Positions 43,947 to 54,270 of a stretch of DNA of 64,000 bases are shown here, piece by piece. Both the position numbers and the translations under genes were made by a program. The stretch spans positions 186,001 to 250,000 of the forward strand of contig JAVSMP010000001.1 in the NCBI GenBank assembly GCA_032027145.1, given 5' to 3'. Source of the stretch: Ignavibacterium sp. Lineage in GTDB: Bacteria > Bacteroidota > Ignavibacteria > Ignavibacteriales > Ignavibacteriaceae. Within the stretch, counting starts at the first letter, position 1; each line of letters begins with the position of its first letter. The notes under the pieces were generated by a model. That model ran no database searches. It saw nothing but the letters and a program-made list of their open reading frames with translations, and was not told the DNA's origin.

Positions 43947-46412
43947 ATGAGATATCCATTTTCAGAAATAGAATCCAAATGGCAAAAATTTTGGGAAGAT
44001 AACAAGACTTACAGAACCGATCTTACTAAAACAGATAAAAAACTTTATACTCTTGTAATGTTCATTTATCCATCCGGTGCAAAACTTCATATCGGGCATT
44101 GGTATAATTACGGACCAACTGACAGCTGGGCAAGATTTAAAAAACTTCAGGGCTATAATGTTTTTGAACCTATCGGCTATGATGCTTTCGGATTACCTGC
44201 AGAGGGTTATGCTATTAAAACAGGAATTCATCCGCAGGATAGTACATTAAAAAATATAGAAGACATCCGTGAACAGCTTAAAAAAATGGGATGTATGTAT
44301 GATTGGGATGTAGAATTAATGACCTGCGCTCCGGAATATTACAAATGGAATCAATGGATTTTTCTTCAGATGTTTAAACGCGGATTAGCTTACAGAAAAA
44401 ATGCTCCTGTAAACTGGTGCCCGAAAGATCAAACTGTTTTGGCAAATGAACAGGTAATTGATGGATGTTGTGAGAGATGCGGAACACAGGTTATTCAAAG
44501 AAATCTTTTTCAATGGTTTTTTAAAATAACTGATTATGCTGAAGAACTTCTTGAAGGACATAAAAAAATTGACTGGCCTGAAGAAACAATCTTAAAACAA
44601 AAAAACTGGATAGGGAAAAGTGAAGGTGCAGAGGTTACTTTTAAGATAGTTGATAACGATGAAGATGAAATAAAAGTTTTTACTACCCGCCCTGATACTT
44701 TATTCGGTGTTACTTATGTTGTACTGGCTCCCGAGCATCCGCTTGTTGATAAAATTACAAAGCAGGAATTTAAACCAGGTATTGATAAATATCGTGAATC
44801 AACAAAGTTATTAACAGAAATTGAGCGAACTTCAACTGTAAAAGAAAAAACCGGAGTACCAACAGGTGCCTTTGCAATCAATCCTGTAAACAACGAAAAA
44901 GTTCCTGTGTGGATAGCTGACTATGCGTTAATTACTTATGGAACAGGCTGTGTTATGGCTGTGCCCGCCCACGATGAAAGAGATTTTGAGTTTGCAGCTA
45001 AGTTTAATCTTCCAATCCGCAAAGTAATTTTGCAAAACGGTACAAACGAAAATGATAAACTTGATACTGCATTTACAGAAGTCGGAACGATGATTAACTC
45101 AGGAAAATTTAATGGTGTGCGTTCTGATGAAGGAATAGGACAGGTAATAAATTATCTTGAAGAAAATAATCTTGGAAAAAGAAAAATAAATTATCGTCTG
45201 CGCGATTGGCTGATTTCAAGACAGCGTTATTGGGGAACACCAATTCCGATAATTCATTGTCCAAAGTGCGGCGAAGTTCCGGTTGATGAAAGTGAATTAC
45301 CAATTAAACTTCCATATGATGTTGATTTCAAACTCGGCGGTGAATCTCCTCTTGCAAGAAACGAGAAGTACATCAATGTTAAATGCCCTAAATGCGGTAC
45401 AGATGCAAAACGAGATCCAGATACGATGGATACATTTGTTGATTCATCATGGTATTATCTGAGATTTCTTGATCCTGAATTTTCTGATGCACCATTTGAT
45501 AAAAACCTTGCAAACAAATGGACTCCCGTTGATATGTATGTCGGCGGAAAAGAACATTCAGTTATGCATCTTCTTTATGCAAGATTCTTTCACAAGTTTT
45601 TACGTGATATCGGTTTAGTTAACAGCGATGAACCATTTGCAAAACTTGTACATCAGGGTGTTATTACAAAAGACGGTGCTAAAATGTCCAAGTCCCGCGG
45701 TAATGTTGTTAATCCAAATGATTTTATCATTAAATATGGAACTGATGTTTTCAGAATGTACCTGATGTTTATGGGTCCTTACGATCAGGGCGGAGATTGG
45801 AGCGATAAAGGAATCTCCGGCGTTGAAAGATTTGTAATGCGGGCTTATGAACTGTTTAATGAATATAAAAATGTAAACAGAGATTATCACTCAAAAGATC
45901 AATATGATATCGCATCGCTGTCGGACAATGAGAAGAGAGTTTATAGAAAGGTAAATCAAACTTTAAATAAGTTTAATGAAGAGATAGAACATTTCAGATT
46001 CAATACTGCTATTGCTTCTTTAATGGAACTGATAAACGAACTTAAAGTTTTAGAATCTTGCAGTAAAGAAATTCAGAGTTATGTTCTTGTAAGATTTGCA
46101 TATATGTTAGCACCAGTTGCACCGCATCTTGGAGAAGAATGCTGGCAGATAATCGGGAATGAAAGATCCATTTTTGAAAATCAAATTACGTTTGGAATTG
46201 ATAAAGATGCATTGATTGAGGATACAGTTAACATAGCTGTTCAGGTTAATGGAAAATTGAGGGCTACAATTCCTGTTGCTATGAACAGTGAGCAGGATGC
46301 GGTTAAGCCGCTCGTTTTCGCTGATGAAAAAGTAACCAAGTTTACAAGTGGTAAAACAATAATAAAAGAGATATTCGTAAAAAATAAAATTTATAACATT
46401 GTGGTTAAATAA
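43947..46412 (+). CDS. leuS: Leucyl-tRNA synthetase
   Basis: The 821-residue class Ia synthetase has the HIGH motif in KLHIGHWYNYGP near residue 48 and the KMSKS motif in KMSKSRGNV near 576. The CP1 editing domain occupies about 220-400 (TTRPDTLFGVTYVVLAPEHP, GTGCVMAVPAHDERDFEFA). Zinc-ribbon-like Cys pairs lie near 160-180 and 435-480 (CPKCG). The C-terminal anticodon-binding helical domain and a short VNGKLR-containing end domain are complete. The length is normal. A good upstream promoter is present. The small-domain boundaries are approximate. Confidence 0.97.
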   Translation: MRYPFSEIESKWQKFWEDNKTYRTDLTKTDKKLYTLVMFIYPSGAKLHIGHWYNYGPTDSWARFKKLQGYNVFEPIGYDAFGLPAEGYAIKTGIHPQDSTLKNIEDIREQLKKMGCMYDWDVELMTCAPEYYKWNQWIFLQMFKRGLAYRKNAPVNWCPKDQTVLANEQVIDGCCERCGTQVIQRNLFQWFFKITDYAEELLEGHKKIDWPEETILKQKNWIGKSEGAEVTFKIVDNDEDEIKVFTTRPDTLFGVTYVVLAPEHPLVDKITKQEFKPGIDKYRESTKLLTEIERTSTVKEKTGVPTGAFAINPVNNEKVPVWIADYALITYGTGCVMAVPAHDERDFEFAAKFNLPIRKVILQNGTNENDKLDTAFTEVGTMINSGKFNGVRSDEGIGQVINYLEENNLGKRKINYRLRDWLISRQRYWGTPIPIIHCPKCGEVPVDESELPIKLPYDVDFKLGGESPLARNEKYINVKCPKCGTDAKRDPDTMDTFVDSSWYYLRFLDPEFSDAPFDKNLANKWTPVDMYVGGKEHSVMHLLYARFFHKFLRDIGLVNSDEPFAKLVHQGVITKDGAKMSKSRGNVVNPNDFIIKYGTDVFRMYLMFMGPYDQGGDWSDKGISGVERFVMRAYELFNEYKNVNRDYHSKDQYDIASLSDNEKRVYRKVNQTLNKFNEEIEHFRFNTAIASLMELINELKVLESCSKEIQSYVLVRFAYMLAPVAPHLGEECWQIIGNERSIFENQITFGIDKDALIEDTVNIAVQVNGKLRATIPVAMNSEQDAVKPLVFADEKVTKFTSGKTIIKEIFVKNKIYNIVVK

Positions 46413-46533
46413 ATAATCGCAATGGTGCACTGATTATCAGATCAAAACTGATTAATTATGATTAATGACAATTACACTCACACTAACATAACTGATTTAA
46501 TCATAAAAGCGTTTTTTAATTAAAGTGGGTTTA

Positions 46534-46568
46534 CTTTTAAACTTTGGTAAAGAGCCAAAGTTTAAAAG
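46534..46568. repeat. Perfect 14-bp inverted repeat between leuS and serS
   Basis: The stem cttttaaactttgg (46534-46547) pairs perfectly with ccaaagtttaaaag (46555-46568) across a 7-nt loop. There is no T-run after it, so it is not a textbook terminator. The remaining leuS-serS gap (46413-46654) shows nothing else. Confidence 0.7.
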
Positions 46569-46654
46569 AAGAGTGTTAATATCTGAATTTAAAAATCATA
46601 AGAAATCATAGACATCATAATAATCAGTGTACCATTGGTTTAAAGGAAGTATAA

Positions 46655-47932
46655 ATGTTAGACATAAAGCTTATTCGTGAAAATCCTGAAATTGTTAAGC
46701 AAGGAATCGCGAACAAAAACGAAAAAAATCGTGTTGATGAACTTCTTGAACTTGATAAACAAAGAAGAGATTTCATTGCACACGCTGATGAACTGAAGTC
46801 AAAGCGAAACACGGTTTCTCAGCAAGTTGGACAAATGAAAAAATCCGGACAGGATGCAACAGAAATTATTGCCCAGATGAAAAGAGTCGGAGAAGAAATT
46901 GCTGAATACGACAGCAAACTCAGAAATATTGAAGAAGAGATTGATACAATATTAAGATTTATTCCAAATCTTCCGCACTCTTCTGTACCTGTTGGAAAAA
47001 CCGCAGACGAAAATGTTGAGGTAAAACAATGGTTACCCAAAGGATTTAAATTTGAAAATGATTTTAAACCGATGGATCATGTTGAACTTGGGAAAAAACT
47101 TAACATACTTGATTTCGAGCGAGGTGCAAAAATCAGCGGTTCAGGATTTCCACTTTATAAAGGCAAAGGTGCAACACTTGAGCGCTCCTTAATCAACTTT
47201 ATGCTTGATTATCATTTACAGAACCATAGCTATTCAGAGATCTTTCCGCCGTTTTTGGTTAACAAAGAATCAATGCGCGGAACGGGTCAACTGCCTAAGA
47301 TGGAAGAAGATATGTACCACATAGAAAAAGATGGTTTGTATCCGATACCGACTGCTGAAGTTCCGGTTACAAATATTCATAGAGATGAAATATTGAATGA
47401 AAAAGATCTACCTATAAAATATGTAGGATACTCAGCCTGTTTCAGAAGAGAGGCTGGATCTTATGGAAAAGAATCAAAAGGATTTTTACGGGTTCATCAA
47501 TTCAATAAAGTTGAAATGGTGAAGTTCGTTAAGCCTGAAACTTCTTACAACGAATTAGAATTACTTGTAAAAGATGCTGAAGATATTTTGCAGGCGTTAA
47601 ATATTCCTTATAGAATTTTAATGCTGTGTTCAGGTGATCTTAGTTTTTCAGCAGCTAAGTGTTATGATATCGAGACCTGGTCGCCTGCAGAAAATAAATG
47701 GCTAGAAGCCTCATCCTGCAGCAACTTTGAAGATTTTCAGGCAAGAAGATCGGGTATCCGTTTCAGAAACGAGCAAACAAAAAAACCTGAATTTGTTCAT
47801 ACATTAAACGGCAGCGGTTTAGCAACAAGCAGATTGATGGTTTCACTTTTAGAAAACTATCAAACACCAGAGGGAAAGGTAATCGTTCCAAAAATTTTGC
47901 ATAAATACACAGGATTTAATGTTATTGAATAA
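46655..47932 (+). CDS. serS: Seryl-tRNA synthetase
   Basis: The 425-residue class II synthetase has the long N-terminal coiled-coil arm (about 25-105) that grips the tRNA-Ser variable loop. The class II core has motif 2 [24 protein letters not shown] (~260-283) and motif 3 [19 protein letters not shown] (~385-403). TAEVP near 230 contributes to serine/adenylate binding. AAGGAAG precedes the ATG. The length is typical. A strong terminator follows at 48011. Confidence 0.97.
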   Translation: MLDIKLIRENPEIVKQGIANKNEKNRVDELLELDKQRRDFIAHADELKSKRNTVSQQVGQMKKSGQDATEIIAQMKRVGEEIAEYDSKLRNIEEEIDTILRFIPNLPHSSVPVGKTADENVEVKQWLPKGFKFENDFKPMDHVELGKKLNILDFERGAKISGSGFPLYKGKGATLERSLINFMLDYHLQNHSYSEIFPPFLVNKESMRGTGQLPKMEEDMYHIEKDGLYPIPTAEVPVTNIHRDEILNEKDLPIKYVGYSACFRREAGSYGKESKGFLRVHQFNKVEMVKFVKPETSYNELELLVKDAEDILQALNIPYRILMLCSGDLSFSAAKCYDIETWSPAENKWLEASSCSNFEDFQARRSGIRFRNEQTKKPEFVHTLNGSGLATSRLMVSLLENYQTPEGKVIVPKILHKYTGFNVIE

Positions 47933-48010
47933 TAAGATGACTAATCTTTTTATTCTTTGGCTTGATTTGACTTAATATTACCCTGTCAATACATTTTTGA
48001 GATTTTTATC

Positions 48011-48036
48011 ACCCCGAAACAAAGTCGGGGTTTTTA
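48011..48036 (+). terminator. Rho-independent terminator of serS
   Basis: A perfect 7-bp stem accccga/tcggggt (48011-48017 with 48025-48031) is followed by TTTTT. Confidence 0.85.
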
Positions 48037-48111
48037 TATTCGCACTATTATTTAGCGATAACACTTTTAATTTGTAACAACAAATAGAAATCTTTCTTTT
48101 AGTTTTCATTA

Positions 48112-49860
48112 ATGAAGAATCTTCTAACTCTTAAAAAATATTTTCTGAGATATAAAACCAAATTATTTTGGGGAATTGCTTTCATTCTGATATCCAATTC
48201 AATGACAGTTTATCTTCCAATTTTATTAAAAGATGCAATTGATGAACTTCAGAAAAATACAACCTCAGCTATACTGTTAAAATACGCTGCGCTAATCGTT
48301 GTAACTTCTGTTGTAGGAGGAATATTCAGATATTCAATTAGACAAACAATAATTGTTGTTTCGAGAGAAATTGAATATGACCTTCGGGGAGATTTCTGGT
48401 CACACATTCAAAAACTTCCGCTAAGATATTTCCAGAATAATTCAACCGGAAATATTATGTCGCACGCAACCAATGATATTAATGCAATCAGATCATTTAT
48501 TGGTCCGGCGGTTATGTATTCCATTGATACTTCAATAAGATTATTAATTGTGGTTGCGATAATGATGTCTATGAATTTTTCCTTAACGGTATATGCACTA
48601 TTGCCGCTGCCGTTTCTATCTTACGGAGTTTATCGCGTAGGTAAACTGATACACGAAAAGTATGTTAAGATTCAGGAAAATTTTTCACAGCTTACAACAC
48701 GCGCACAGGAAAATTTTTCTGGTATCAGAGTAATCAAATCTTATGTAAGGGAAGAAAATGAAATAAAACGCTGGAGAGAATTAAGCAAAGAATTCTTAAG
48801 AAAGAATATGAACCTTATTCGCATTCAGGCAATGATAACACCTATTCTGACTGTTATAACAGGAATTTCAATTATTGTTGTCATCTGGCTTGGGGGCGGA
48901 AAAGTTATCAGCGGTGAAATGAGTCTGGGAGAAATTGCTGCCTTCGTAGCTTACTTATCCATACTTATCTGGCCTGTTATTGCATTCGGCTGGGTAATGA
49001 ATATTATCCAACAGGCAGAAGCTAGTATGAAAAGATTAAATAAGATTTTTTCAGAACCGTATGATATTGATGATTCAGAAAAAACAGATCTTTCAATTAA
49101 AGAATTAAAAGGTGAAATAGAATTTAGTAATGCCTCTTTCAGATATTCTGATAACTTACCCAAAGTTTTAAATAATATTAATCTTAAAATTCCCGTTGGC
49201 TCCACTCTTGCAATCATTGGTCATACCGGATCAGGAAAAACAAGTCTGATAAATCTTATTCCCCGTTTATATGATGTAACTGAAGGTGAAGTAAAAATTG
49301 ATGGAAAAAATGTTAAAGAAATTCCGCTTGATATTTTACGTACAAACATTGCTGTAGTTCAACAGGAATCATTTTTATTTTCTGATACTGTTAACGGTAA
49401 TATTTCCTATGGTTTAAGAGAAATTGATACAGATAAAGTTAAAGAAGTAAGTCATATTGCAAACTTTGAAAAGGACGTAGAATCTTTTACCAAAGGTTAC
49501 GAAACAATGGTTGGTGAAAGAGGAATTACTTTTTCAGGCGGACAAAAACAGCGGGCATCACTTGCAAGGGCACTTGCAACCAATCCAAAGATTTTAATTC
49601 TTGATGATTCTTTCTCTGCAGTTGATACTCAAACAGAGGAAAGAATACTTAAAAACCTAAAAGAGTTTATGAAAAACAGAACAAGCATAATTATCAGCCA
49701 CCGTATTTCCACAGTTAAGGATGCCGATAATATTATTGTTATTCATAATGAAACTATAGCTGAACAAGGAACTCATAACGAGCTTGTTGCATTAAATGGT
49801 ATTTATGCTGATTTACATTACAGACAATTATTAGAAAAAGAGCTTGAAGAATTGAATTAG
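48112..49860 (+). CDS. Heterodimeric ABC exporter subunit with degenerate Walker B (MdlA/TM287-like)
   Basis: The 582-residue product has an N-terminal six-helix transmembrane domain (about 15-315) and a C-terminal ATPase. Walker A GHTGSGKTS lies near 369, the signature SGGQKQR near 475 and Walker B ILILDDSFSAVD near 495. The Walker B has Asp where the catalytic Glu is expected, whereas the C-loop is canonical. The next gene shows the reverse pattern: a catalytic Glu but a defective signature. Together they match heterodimeric exporters such as TM287/288 or BmrCD, with one degenerate and one active ATP site. Probable roles are drug, lipid or peptide export. The genes are 115 bp apart on one strand. 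Confidence 0.92.
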   Translation: MKNLLTLKKYFLRYKTKLFWGIAFILISNSMTVYLPILLKDAIDELQKNTTSAILLKYAALIVVTSVVGGIFRYSIRQTIIVVSREIEYDLRGDFWSHIQKLPLRYFQNNSTGNIMSHATNDINAIRSFIGPAVMYSIDTSIRLLIVVAIMMSMNFSLTVYALLPLPFLSYGVYRVGKLIHEKYVKIQENFSQLTTRAQENFSGIRVIKSYVREENEIKRWRELSKEFLRKNMNLIRIQAMITPILTVITGISIIVVIWLGGGKVISGEMSLGEIAAFVAYLSILIWPVIAFGWVMNIIQQAEASMKRLNKIFSEPYDIDDSEKTDLSIKELKGEIEFSNASFRYSDNLPKVLNNINLKIPVGSTLAIIGHTGSGKTSLINLIPRLYDVTEGEVKIDGKNVKEIPLDILRTNIAVVQQESFLFSDTVNGNISYGLREIDTDKVKEVSHIANFEKDVESFTKGYETMVGERGITFSGGQKQRASLARALATNPKILILDDSFSAVDTQTEERILKNLKEFMKNRTSIIISHRISTVKDADNIIVIHNETIAEQGTHNELVALNGIYADLHYRQLLEKELEELN

Positions 49861-49975
49861 AACACTTCAAAATAATCTTTTGTTCAAGCATTGTCTGAAA
49901 ATATTGAATAATTTGAAGATCAAAACAAAGCGGTAATTTTAATCTGTTTAAGTGAAAATAGAAAATTAATTTTAA

Positions 49976-51766
49976 ATGTCAGAAAAAGTTCAAGAAGAAG
50001 AAATATTAGGCAAAGCGTACGATTCAAAATTGATGAAACGCTTGCTGGTTTATATTAAACCATATAAAAAGTATGTAATACTTGCTATTCTTCTTAACAT
50101 ATTTGTAGCAGCATTTGGACCCCTGCGTCCATATCTTACAAAAATCGCAATCGACGATTACATATTGAACTCAAATTATAGCGGTTTAAAAATAATTGCT
50201 TTACTGCTCTTTGCATCTTTGATTCTGCAAGCTATTATTCAATATTTTCTTACATATTACACACAATATCTTGGGCAGAGAACTCTTTATGATATCCGGA
50301 CACAGATCTTCGAACATATTCAAAAGCTTGCATTAAAATATTTCGACAGAACACCGATTGGCAGAATTGTAACACGCGCTACAAACGATGTTGAGTCATT
50401 GAATGAATTGTTTTCTTCCGGAATCGTAATGGTATTCAGTGATGTGTTTATTATTATCTGGATACTTGTTTTTATGTTCTCTATGGATATTCCGCTTTCA
50501 CTTGTTACGCTTTCTGTTCTGCCTGTATTGATTTATGGAACATTTCTTTTCAGAAAAAAAGTCAGAGAAACATATCGTGATGTTCGTTTTCATCTTGCAA
50601 GATTAAATTCATATATGCAGGAACATGTTATCGGCATGAGTGTTGTGCAGATATTCAGAAAAGAAAAAGATGAGTTTAAAAAATTTTCAAATATTAATGC
50701 GGATCATCGGGATGCAAACATCAGATCAATTTTTTATTATGCAATTTTCTTTCCGACTGTTGAATTACTCAGCTCAATTGCAATCTCATTGATAATCTGG
50801 TACGGAGGGGGCGAAGTTATTCAAGGCACTGTAAAACTTGGCGATCTTTTTGCTTTTATCCAGTTTACAGAAATGTTTTTCCGTCCGATCCGAGATCTTT
50901 CTGAAAAGTATAATATACTTCAAACTTCAATGGCATCATCTGAAAGGATATTTAAGCTGCTTGATAATCAGACATTTATAAAAGATCCTGATGTGCCTGT
51001 TAAACTGAACAGCGTAAAAGGTGATATTCAATTTAAGGATGTATGGTTTGCTTATGATGATGATAATTATGTTTTAAAGAATATTAATTTCAGCATTAAC
51101 CCCGGCGAAGTTGTGGCAATTGTCGGGCACACCGGCGCTGGCAAATCCACACTTATTAATATTCTGACAAGATTTTATGATATTAAGAAGGGGTCAATAT
51201 TATTAGATGGAATAGATATCCGGCAGATTAATAAGAAAGATCTGAGGAAATATATTTCAATAGTATTGCAGGATGTATTTCTATTTTCGGGCACAATAGA
51301 ATCTAATATAAATATGGATAATGATGAGATATCTATCGAGCGGGTTATGGATGCCGCAAAAACAGTCGGTGCAGATAAATTTATTTCCAACCTGCCCAAT
51401 AAATATCAGGAAGAAGTTAAGGAAAGAGGTGCAACTTTAAGTGTCGGGCAAAAACAATTAATTTCTTTTACAAGAGCTTTGGCTTATGATCCTAAAATCT
51501 TAATTTTGGACGAAGCAACATCAAGTATTGATACTGAAGCAGAAAACCTGATAAAATCAGCAATTGAAAAATTGTTAATCGGCAGAACTGCTATCGTGAT
51601 AGCGCATCGTCTGTCAACTGTTCAAAATGCGAATAAAATTATTGTTCTGCACAAGGGAGAAATAAGAGAAATCGGAAATCATCAGGAACTTTTAGCAAAG
51701 CGAGGAATTTATTATAAGCTTTATCAACTCCAGTATAAGGATCAGGAAATAATCAAAACCAACTAA
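49976..51766 (+). CDS. Heterodimeric ABC exporter subunit with canonical Walker B (MdlB/TM288-like)
   Basis: The 596-residue half-exporter has six transmembrane segments (about 35-325) and an ATPase domain. Walker A is GHTGAGKST near 383. The signature is SVGQKQ near 488, with Val replacing the first conserved Gly of SGGQ. Walker B is [12 protein letters not shown] near 507 with the catalytic Glu, and the H-loop is IAHRLST. The defective signature pairs with the upstream subunit's nucleotide site, so the consensus hydrolytic site is formed by this Walker B and the partner's SGGQ. The substrate is unknown. The gene is followed after 23 bp by fbp, probably in the same transcript. Confidence 0.92.
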   Translation: MSEKVQEEEILGKAYDSKLMKRLLVYIKPYKKYVILAILLNIFVAAFGPLRPYLTKIAIDDYILNSNYSGLKIIALLLFASLILQAIIQYFLTYYTQYLGQRTLYDIRTQIFEHIQKLALKYFDRTPIGRIVTRATNDVESLNELFSSGIVMVFSDVFIIIWILVFMFSMDIPLSLVTLSVLPVLIYGTFLFRKKVRETYRDVRFHLARLNSYMQEHVIGMSVVQIFRKEKDEFKKFSNINADHRDANIRSIFYYAIFFPTVELLSSIAISLIIWYGGGEVIQGTVKLGDLFAFIQFTEMFFRPIRDLSEKYNILQTSMASSERIFKLLDNQTFIKDPDVPVKLNSVKGDIQFKDVWFAYDDDNYVLKNINFSINPGEVVAIVGHTGAGKSTLINILTRFYDIKKGSILLDGIDIRQINKKDLRKYISIVLQDVFLFSGTIESNINMDNDEISIERVMDAAKTVGADKFISNLPNKYQEEVKERGATLSVGQKQLISFTRALAYDPKILILDEATSSIDTEAENLIKSAIEKLLIGRTAIVIAHRLSTVQNANKIIVLHKGEIREIGNHQELLAKRGIYYKLYQLQYKDQEIIKTN

Positions 51767-51789
51767 TAAATAATAAAAGGGAGAGAATA

Positions 51790-52815
51790 ATGAAACGAAT
51801 GAAATTCAACACTCTTGCTCGTCATATTTATGAAGAAGAAAGAAAATATCCTGAAGCAACAGGTGAACTTTCTGATCTCCTTCACGATCTTTCATTAGCT
51901 GCAAAAGTTATCTCACTTGAAGTAAATAAAGCGGGTTTGGTTGATATACTCGGATTTACAGGTGATGAAAATGTACATGGTGAAAAAGTTAAGAAGCTTG
52001 ATATTTATGCTCACGAAATGATGATTAAAGCTATGGACCACGGCGGACATCTTTGTGTAATGGCTAGCGAAGAAGAAGAAGATATTATTCATATTCCACA
52101 AGAGTTTCATATTGGTAAATATGTTTTACTATTTGATCCGCTTGATGGTTCTTCTAATATTGATGCTAACGTTAGCATAGGTACAATCTTTTCTATCTAT
52201 AGAAGAGTATCCCCCGGAAATGAGCCCGGCACAATGGAAGATTGTTTACAGCAAGGTCTCCATCAGCTTGCAGCAGGTTATATAATTTACGGATCGAGTA
52301 CTTTATTCGTATATACTGCAGGCAATGGTGTTCATGGGTTTACTCTTGATCCTTCATTCGGTGAGTTTATTTTATCACATCCAAACATTAAAACTCCCAA
52401 GAAATCCAAAATATACAGCATCAACGAAGGTAATTATCTGTACTGGCATCAGGGACTAAAAAAATATATTAAATGGCTGCAAGATGAAGATAAAGCAACC
52501 AGCAGACCTTATTCAGCACGCTACATTGGTTCTATGGTTGCTGATATTCATCGTAACCTTCTATATGGCGGTATTTTTATGTACCCTGCTGACTCACGAA
52601 ACCCAAACGGTAAATTAAGATTAATGTATGAATGCAATCCGATGGCATTTCTTGTTGAGCAAGCTGGTGGCAGAGCATCTGATGGAAAACGGAGAATACT
52701 TGAAGTACAGCCAAAGTCATTACATCAGCGCACACCAATTTTTATCGGCAGTGAAGAAGATGTAATGCTTGTAGAAAAGTTTTTAAGAGAATATGAAATG
52801 ATAGAGGTCAAGTAG
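51790..52815 (+). CDS. fbp: Fructose-1,6-bisphosphatase, class I
   Basis: The 341-residue enzyme hydrolyses fructose-1,6-bisphosphate in gluconeogenesis. It carries the class I signature [22 protein letters not shown] near residues 116-138, an upstream acidic metal-site cluster (MASEEEEDI), [19 protein letters not shown] near 175-195, and [25 protein letters not shown] with the sugar-binding region near 240-270. An AAGGGAGAG Shine-Dalgarno precedes the ATG. The length matches the family. An inverted-repeat terminator follows at 52827. Confidence 0.97.
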   Translation: MKRMKFNTLARHIYEEERKYPEATGELSDLLHDLSLAAKVISLEVNKAGLVDILGFTGDENVHGEKVKKLDIYAHEMMIKAMDHGGHLCVMASEEEEDIIHIPQEFHIGKYVLLFDPLDGSSNIDANVSIGTIFSIYRRVSPGNEPGTMEDCLQQGLHQLAAGYIIYGSSTLFVYTAGNGVHGFTLDPSFGEFILSHPNIKTPKKSKIYSINEGNYLYWHQGLKKYIKWLQDEDKATSRPYSARYIGSMVADIHRNLLYGGIFMYPADSRNPNGKLRLMYECNPMAFLVEQAGGRASDGKRRILEVQPKSLHQRTPIFIGSEEDVMLVEKFLREYEMIEVK

Positions 52816-52826
52816 TTTTTTAAAAT

Positions 52827-52877
52827 GAGGCTGTTTCAAAAATCAGTTGATATATGCAGAATAGAAGAAACAGCCTC
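52827..52877. terminator. Long-loop bidirectional terminator after fbp
   Basis: A perfect 11-bp stem gaggctgtttc/gaaacagcctc (52827-52837 with 52867-52877) with a 29-nt loop lies between the convergent fbp gene and the small ORF ending at 52885. Confidence 0.6.
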
Positions 52878-52884
52878 TTAAGAT

Positions 52885-53148
52885 TTATTTTATCTTTGCT
52901 AACCCTTCATCAAGCTTTTTTGCAAGTTCTTCGAACGATATACCTGAAAAATTTATCTTTGCATTCTTTAAAGTTATCTTCGGTTCGTCGCCCTCATTAT
53001 TAAGATATTTGTAGAGACAGTAAGCCAGCCTGTTTCTGTCATTTGGAATCTCAATATATTTCTCAAAGCTTTCTACAAGTGCATAAACTTTCGATTCAAC
53101 CGAGTCTTCGGGAAATTTCTTTACTTTGGGCGGAGGTAAAGTCGTCAT
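52885..53148 (-). CDS. Small conserved-looking hypothetical protein
   Basis: The 87-residue protein has a proline-rich start (MTTLPPPKVKKFP). A charged helical region follows (VESKVYALVESFEKYIEIPNDRNRLAYCLYKYLN), then a C-terminal helix (FEELAKKLDEGLAKIK). There is no signal peptide or membrane segment, and I do not recognise it. It looks like a real gene by amino-acid composition and by position: it begins just upstream of the GT9 gene in the opposite orientation and ends at a terminator. ORF-prediction error cannot be excluded. Confidence 0.6.
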   Translation of the reverse strand: MTTLPPPKVKKFPEDSVESKVYALVESFEKYIEIPNDRNRLAYCLYKYLNNEGDEPKITLKNAKINFSGISFEELAKKLDEGLAKIK

Positions 53149-53265
53149 ATAAAATCCTTAATTTTCTGTGCTGCAAAGTTAGGCACATATTCAAAAAGTT
53201 CAAATTGATTTATGGATATATCTATGTGAAATGATAAATTTACGTGAACAATTTTTGTTAATCAT

Positions 53266-54270
53266 TTGACAACGGCAGAATTATCTAAATACCAAAAAAT
53301 ATTAATCATCAGACTTAGCTCTCTTGGTGATATCCTTTTAACAACTCCATTATTAAGAGCAATTAAAAACCTGTATCCTCTTATGAATATTGATTTCTTG
53401 TTACGTGCCGAATATGCAGATGCAGTAAAACTAAATCCTCACTTAAACAAATTTTATTTGTTCAACCGGATAGATGAAAAGAATAATTTGTTATTGGATG
53501 AACTGATACAAAATAAGTATGATGTTGTTATTGACCTTCAGAATAATCTTAGAACAAAGAAAATCACTAATCAGTTATCAGGTAAAGTCTTAAGATTTAA
53601 TAAAAAGAATTTTGATAAATTCTTGTTAGTGCAGTTTAAGATCAACAGACTAAAAGACTCTAAGCAAATTCCAATAAGATATGCTTCTGTGATTCCGGAT
53701 TTAATTCTTGATAAAAGAGGTCTGGAGTTAGTTACGGATAAACAACCAGATAGCAGAATAGATAATACAAAGATAAATATTGGTATTTGTCCTGGTGCTC
53801 GTCACTTTACCAAACGCTGGATTCCTGAATATTATATTGAACTTGGTAATAAATTTGCGGAAAATAATTTTCAGGTATTCTTGATGGGGGGGAAAACTGA
53901 CCGGGTTATATGCAGAGAAATTAGTAAAGCAATTCCGGGTTCAATTGATTTATCAAATGATGATGATCTGCTTCAAACCGCTGCAAATATGAATTTGTGT
54001 TCGCTGGTGGTGTGTAACGATTCCGGTTTAATGCATGCTGCTACATCAACAAAAGCAAAGGTTATCACAATTTTCGGATCATCGGTTAAGGAATTTGGTT
54101 TTACACCTTATCACTGTAATAATATAATTTTAGAAAACAAATCTTTAAATTGCCGCCCGTGTTCTCATATAGGAAAAGACTATTGTCCAAAAAAACATTT
54201 TAAATGTATGATCGAGATTAAACCGGATCTGGTATTCAGAACTGCAGTTGAGTTTTTAAGAAATCAATGA
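53266..54270 (+). CDS. Glycosyltransferase family 9 (heptosyltransferase-like)
   Basis: The 334-residue product starts at TTG (53266), as no in-frame ATG exists before the conserved KILIIRLSSLGDILLTTPLLRAIK block. GT9 motifs are IGICPGARHFTKRWI near 172, MGGKTDRVICREI near 213 and CSLVVCNDSGLMHAATSTKAKVITIFGSS near 245-273. A Cys-rich segment, CRPCSHIGKDYCPKKHFKC, near 295-315 is typical of heptosyltransferase-II-like relatives. The enzymes add heptose or similar sugars to the lipopolysaccharide core from an ADP-sugar donor. The stop overlaps the start of waaA (ATGA), which supports a core-oligosaccharide role. The acceptor is unknown. Confidence 0.9.
   Translation: MTTAELSKYQKILIIRLSSLGDILLTTPLLRAIKNLYPLMNIDFLLRAEYADAVKLNPHLNKFYLFNRIDEKNNLLLDELIQNKYDVVIDLQNNLRTKKITNQLSGKVLRFNKKNFDKFLLVQFKINRLKDSKQIPIRYASVIPDLILDKRGLELVTDKQPDSRIDNTKINIGICPGARHFTKRWIPEYYIELGNKFAENNFQVFLMGGKTDRVICREISKAIPGSIDLSNDDDLLQTAANMNLCSLVVCNDSGLMHAATSTKAKVITIFGSSVKEFGFTPYHCNNIILENKSLNCRPCSHIGKDYCPKKHFKCMIEIKPDLVFRTAVEFLRNQ

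Noticed and set aside
53043-53234. 63-residue plus-strand frame in front of the GT9 gene
   Set aside because: It overlaps the small minus-strand gene, lacks a family resemblance and a Shine-Dalgarno, and has a low-complexity tail.
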